A DNA stretch of 64,000 nt. Origin: Streptococcus ratti FA-1 = DSM 20564. Its GTDB lineage: Bacteria; Bacillota; Bacilli; Lactobacillales; Streptococcaceae. Made by a program: the position numbers and the translations under genes. The stretch lies in the NCBI RefSeq assembly GCF_000286075.1, contig NZ_AJTZ01000005.1:1178001-1242000 (forward strand), read 5' to 3'. Positions 58,538 through 64,000 of this stretch are shown piece by piece (position 1 is the first letter of the stretch; every line of letters begins with the position of its first letter). The notes below the pieces were generated by a model. That model ran no database searches. It was not told the DNA's origin and saw only the letters and a program-made list of their open reading frames with translations.

Positions 58538-59122
58538 CTAATCCTCTTTGAAAATGTCAGCAGCAATACGAGAGCTCTCCTCTTTGTAGATAGAATCGAT
58601 CAAGCTGGCATACAGGTAATTATCATCAATTTTCCCACGAGAGATAACCAAACCTGCCTCATCGGAAATGCTCTGATCTGCAAAGGTCACATGGGGAAAA
58701 TCTGCTTCAAGCTGCTGCAAAGTTCCTGAGTCCCATTTATCAGCCGTTAGTTGGCCGAACTGAACAGCCATTGCCTCCTGCCCGTACTTGCTCAGAATCT
58801 TTCTGACAAAAGACAGTTCTTCTTCCTGACTCCAGTTTTCCATCTGTTCAAGGGCTGAAGCAAAGAGTTCTTTAAGGACTTTTTGCTTTGATACCAAGGT
58901 GGATTGGCGTTCTTTGTTTTTGATTTGCTGAGCTTCTATTTGAAAGGCTTGATCGACTTCTTTCAGCTGACTTTGGCGCTCATTTGCTTTTTCTGTCTGC
59001 AGCTGCGCCTTGCGGTCTTCGAAATCTTTTTGAATTTGTTTTTTAGCAGCGTCTAATTTGAGCTGTCCTTCTTGACGCGCCTGTTCAATAATTGATGTCT
59101 TTAAGGGATTTGCTTCACTCAC
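58538..59122 (-). CDS. ntpE: V/A-type ATPase subunit E
   Basis: A 194-residue protein with a long charged N-terminal helix (about 10-110, rich in Lys, Gln and Glu) and a globular C-terminal head (FADQSISDEAGLVISRGKI), as in peripheral stalk subunit E. It pairs with the H-type subunit to form the stator. 45 bases after ntpK. Confidence 0.9.
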   Translation of the reverse strand: MSEANPLKTSIIEQARQEGQLKLDAAKKQIQKDFEDRKAQLQTEKANERQSQLKEVDQAFQIEAQQIKNKERQSTLVSKQKVLKELFASALEQMENWSQEEELSFVRKILSKYGQEAMAVQFGQLTADKWDSGTLQQLEADFPHVTFADQSISDEAGLVISRGKIDDNYLYASLIDSIYKEESSRIAADIFKED

Positions 59123-59167
59123 AAGACGTCCTCCTTCTAATCATTTTACTGCGGTAAGAAGATCAGT

Positions 59168-61635
<2,468 letters not shown>

Positions 61636-61646
<11 letters not shown>

Positions 61647-61959
61647 ACTTTTCTACCACCCTGTCCACAATTTGCTGAGTGAGACCTGCTTTTTTATCCG
61701 ACAGAACCGACCGGACATGCTGGTCATTTTTAGCCATTGTCTCTGCCAAACTCGCCTGCAGATCTGTTTTTTGCTGGGTTAACACTGCTTCTAGCTTTGA
61801 TACCTGAAGTTTTGTCTCTTGGTCACAATCCAATTTTACTTTATCTAAATCCTCCGCAGACTGAGCGCGGAGCGCCTGAATCTGAGCATCATAATCTGCC
61901 AGGACAGCCTTAGCCTCGGCCTCAATGGTCTGCATCGTTTCTAAAATGGAGTTTGCCAC
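61636..61959 (-). CDS. V/A-type ATPase subunit G/H (peripheral stalk)
   Basis: A 107-residue, almost wholly helical coiled-coil protein (VANSILETMQTIEAEAKAVL start; Gln/Lys/Asp rich). It is the stalk partner of subunit E and the first gene of the operon, called NtpF or AhaH in different systems. The GTG at 61959 is chosen because AAAGGGGGTGG lies ideally before it; a TTG 18 bases upstream is within that site. Overlaps ntpI by 11 bases. Confidence 0.8.
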
Positions 61960-61987
61960 CTTGCCACCCCCTTTCAATGTTATGTCT

Positions 61988-61993
61988 ATTTTA
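61988..61993 (-). promoter_or_regulatory. -10 box of the ntp operon promoter
   Basis: TGG-TAAAAT on the minus strand, an extended -10, with a poor -35 (TTCAAG at 15 bases). The start site would give a short leader of about 25 bases before the GTG. Confidence 0.5.
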
Positions 61994-62185
61994 CCAAAAT
62001 TCCGATAGCTTGAACCGCTAAAATTAAAGTTTTTTAGGATTTTTTAACCTGAAAATTGCATTGGAAACTGATTTAACAGCACATCAATCAAAGCATTTCA
62101 TTTTAATAACAGCAGCAAGCAGTAATCGCTTCATCTTTCCCTTCCTTGAAGATTGAAACTATTTTGAAATCAGCCACTGTAGCTA

Positions 62186-62289
62186 ATACTCAATGAAAAT
62201 CAAAATCAGACTAGGCGACGTAGATGCAGATAGAACTGAAGTTCATCAAATCAAGTCAACAACGTCTGATTTTAATTTTCGAAGAGTAT
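62186..62289. repeat. BOX-like repeat, copy 3
   Basis: Begins ATACTCAATGAAAATC and ends AATTTTCGAAGAGTAT, with CTAGGCGACG and GCAGATAGAACTG inside. Nearly the same as copy 2 (34325). Located between the ntp promoter and rpmH. Confidence 0.82.
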
Positions 62290-62317
62290 AAACCTTCATT
62301 TCTATTAAAGAGCAAAA

Positions 62318-62352
62318 CAAAACCCAACAGTCTCGAGCACTGCTGGGTTTTG
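62318..62352 (-). terminator. Terminator of rpmH
   Basis: CAAAACCCAACAG (62318-62330) pairs with CTGCTGGGTTTTG (62340-62352) with one mismatch, followed on the minus strand by TTTTG. Confidence 0.82.
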
Positions 62353-62446
62353 TTTTATTTGTCAAATATGATTTTAGTTTAGATAAAAATGTTTTTAAAA
62401 AAGTCTGCAAAGCTGCAAACAGCTGAAACAGTTTTAATAACTAAAA

Positions 62447-62581
62447 TTAAGCAGACAAGACTTTACGTCCCTTACGGCGGCGTGCTGCTAAAACACGGCG
62501 GCCATTTTTAGTAGACATACGGTGACGGAATCCGTGCTTGCGCTGACGACGGATCTTACTTGGTTGAAAAGTACGTTTCAC
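62447..62581 (-). CDS. rpmH: 50S ribosomal protein L34
   Basis: A 44-residue basic protein ([19 protein letters not shown] start, [12 protein letters not shown] end), full length for L34. The start codon is GTG at 62581, with AGGAGG ahead of it. It binds 23S rRNA. It has its own promoter and lies downstream of jag, as in other streptococci where rnpA-yidC-jag precede it. Confidence 0.97.
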   Translation of the reverse strand: MKRTFQPSKIRRQRKHGFRHRMSTKNGRRVLAARRRKGRKVLSA

Positions 62582-62656
62582 GCTGAATACCTCCTCATAG
62601 ATTTTCGTATTCGTTTAGCCGGCTATTATGTGATCAGTTACTAAACATACTAAACT

Positions 62657-62685
62657 ATTTTATAACAAAGAAAGACCGGTGTCAA
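62657..62685 (-). promoter_or_regulatory. rpmH promoter
   Basis: On the minus strand TTGACA (62685-62680), 17 bases, TAAAAT (62662-62657). The leader is about 70 bases. Confidence 0.85.
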
Positions 62686-62923
62686 GGTATACTTTTCATT
62701 TATATCTCTTTGAAGAGACTAGAAAATGCAAGTCACAGCCATCTTGGAATAAGCCACCATCAGCAAAAAACAGCAGCTTTTCAGAAAACGGCACTTCTAA
62801 AACAGCCCTTACCCTAACAGAGAACGGCCTGACAAGAGGAGTTGCACCAGGCATCATTAGGATGCTTCGTGATGCTTTTCCCTGACTGGATGTAAGAAAA
62901 ACAGCTCATAGCGGCACTAAAAT
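62686..62923. other. Non-coding gap between jag and rpmH
   Basis: A 68-codon frame crosses this stretch on the plus strand but has no ribosome site or family likeness. Apart from the rpmH promoter and the jag terminator nothing is seen. Confidence 0.5.
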
Positions 62924-62950
62924 AGGGACTGGCCTTTTTTATCCAGTCCC
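62924..62950 (-). terminator. Terminator of jag
   Basis: GGGACTGG pairs with CCAGTCCC around a T-rich loop; on the minus strand TATTTTAG follows. It lies 46 bases after the jag stop. Confidence 0.7.
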
Positions 62951-62995
62951 ATGTCTAGTAATTTAGATTATAGCCATAGCTAAATATCTTAAAAC

Positions 62996-63991
62996 TTAAT
63001 CTTTCAAAGCTACTACTACATAACGATTAGGGTCGTTGCCTTCAGAATAGCTTTCAACGCCATCGATCCCTGTAATAGTCTTGTGGACAACCTTACGTTC
63101 ACTGTTGCTCATCGGATCCATTTGGTAAGCTTTCCCTGAATCTAAAACACGGTTGGCAATTTTATGGGCAAAGTCAATCAAGGTTTCTGTACGATGCTCC
63201 ATGTAGTCATGAACATTCAAAGACACAGCAAAATGTTTGGAATAGTGGTCATGAAGAAAATTCTGAGCTAATAATTGCAGAGACTTTAAAACCTTGCCAT
63301 GGTAGCCAATCACACGCCCTGCTTCAGGTGTTTCGATCTGAAGATTGATTTGACGGCGATTATTGGTCATCTCAATGCTTGCTTCCAAATCCATCTCATA
63401 AATAATATTCTGAACATACTGCAAAACAGCTTCTCCAGCCTGAACGATATCAGCACCGCCTTCAACCTCATCGAATTCATGGGCAACGAATTCCTCAAAG
63501 GTTTGATCCGTCTTGACCCTAGGTGTGTCAGCCTTCTCGGCTGCTGCTTCAGCCTGAGTTTCAGAGCTCTTTAAATCTTTCTGGCTGCTGGCTGATGGAG
63601 ATTTTGTCAAGACTTCCTGCGGTGAAATCTTACGTTCTACAAGTTGCTCTTTGAGTGTGTCATCCAAAGGCTCCCCATCTTCTTTTTCTATCTCTTTGAT
63701 TGCCTTAGAGAGTTTATTTAAAGCTACCGTATCCTCAACGCTGCTGGAAACAGGGGCATTTTGCTTATTGACAGCCTCAGGTACTCCGCGGACGGCTTTT
63801 TGATCTGCTTTATGAGCCGTCTTTTCATTGATGCTTTCAATTTCAACACGGGCTAATTTTTTTCCAAAACCTAAAAATCCCTTTTTTTCCCGTGAGATGA
63901 CTCTGATATGAGCCTTCATACGGGAAATTCCCATTTGTTTCAAACCATTTTCAATAGCTTCTTCAACAGTTTTTCCTGTGAACAATACCAT
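62996..63991 (-). CDS. khpB: RNA-binding protein Jag/KhpB (SpoIIIJ-associated)
   Basis: A 331-residue protein with a Jag-N domain (1-52, FTGKTVEEAIENGLKQMG), a long charged low-complexity linker (about 55-190), a KH domain (about 195-270, GRVIGYHGKVLKSLQ) and an R3H domain (about 270-331, ANRVLDSGKAYQMDPMSNSERKVVH). KhpB with KhpA binds mRNA and affects cell elongation in streptococci. The ATG at 63991 is nine bases from the window edge; the upstream gene, expected to be yidC, is outside. Confidence 0.93.
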   Translation of the reverse strand: MVLFTGKTVEEAIENGLKQMGISRMKAHIRVISREKKGFLGFGKKLARVEIESINEKTAHKADQKAVRGVPEAVNKQNAPVSSSVEDTVALNKLSKAIKEIEKEDGEPLDDTLKEQLVERKISPQEVLTKSPSASSQKDLKSSETQAEAAAEKADTPRVKTDQTFEEFVAHEFDEVEGGADIVQAGEAVLQYVQNIIYEMDLEASIEMTNNRRQINLQIETPEAGRVIGYHGKVLKSLQLLAQNFLHDHYSKHFAVSLNVHDYMEHRTETLIDFAHKIANRVLDSGKAYQMDPMSNSERKVVHKTITGIDGVESYSEGNDPNRYVVVALKD

Positions 63992-64000
63992 GATTTGTTC

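Noticed and set aside
62679..62885. 68-codon plus-strand frame between rpmH and jag
   Set aside because: No ribosome site, starts inside the rpmH promoter, and composition is not protein-like.

Overview
The window is a chromosomal segment of a Streptococcus, most likely of the mutans group. The evidence is a low-to-moderate GC content, strong AGGAGG-type ribosome binding sites, and the complete melibiose/raffinose/sucrose cluster msmR-aga-msmEFG-gtfA-msmK-dexB next to galR-galKTE, in the order known from S. mutans. An ntp-type (V/A-type) ATPase operon, which I do not associate with typical S. mutans, suggests a relative rather than S. mutans itself. This species reading is inference from gene order and protein recognition only.

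Layout. 1-5500: the 5' part of tsaB, a MarR regulator divergent from an epimerase/aldo-keto reductase pair, then rpoY-rnjA. 5.5-11.4 kb: a secreted LysM-CHAP protein and the Leloir genes galE, galT, galK with divergent galR. 11.6-22.4 kb: the msm sugar operon. 22.8-31.3 kb: nitrogen assimilation (gltD, gltB, glnA, glnR) and an aromatic-acid-exporter-like membrane protein. 31.7-39.3 kb: pgk, an aldo-keto reductase, gap, fusA, rpsG, rpsL. 39.6-45.4 kb: a repeat-rich lipoprotein, purR, yhaM, rmuC, thiN, rpe, rsgA. 45.4-51 kb: two tRNA genes, a small membrane protein/Xre/zinc-ribbon cassette, rsmA, a HIT gene with an in-frame stop, rnmV and tatD. 51.2-52.6 kb: a secreted esterase. 53.1-62 kb: the ntp ATPase operon. 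62.4-64 kb: rpmH and jag (khpB).

The genes give a picture of sugar uptake (Msm ABC transporter) feeding alpha-galactosidase, sucrose phosphorylase, dextran glucosidase and the Leloir pathway into glycolysis (gap, pgk). Catabolite (cre-like) sites lie at the msm and gap promoters, and a GlnR box lies before glnR-glnA.

The protein-coding content is mostly ordinary. The unusual material is between genes. A structured repeat occurs in four divergent copies, as one pair inside the msm operon and one pair between fusA and rpsG; its paired arms are preserved although their sequences differ. Three other large multi-stem intergenic structures are present (5.6, 50.1 and 53.0 kb), together with three BOX-like repeats. 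There is a second, divergent 3' end of pgk beyond the intact gene, an orphan sugar-type promoter beside an IS3-family transposase relic, and several near-perfect palindromic operators. No CRISPR array, prophage or intact insertion sequence was seen.
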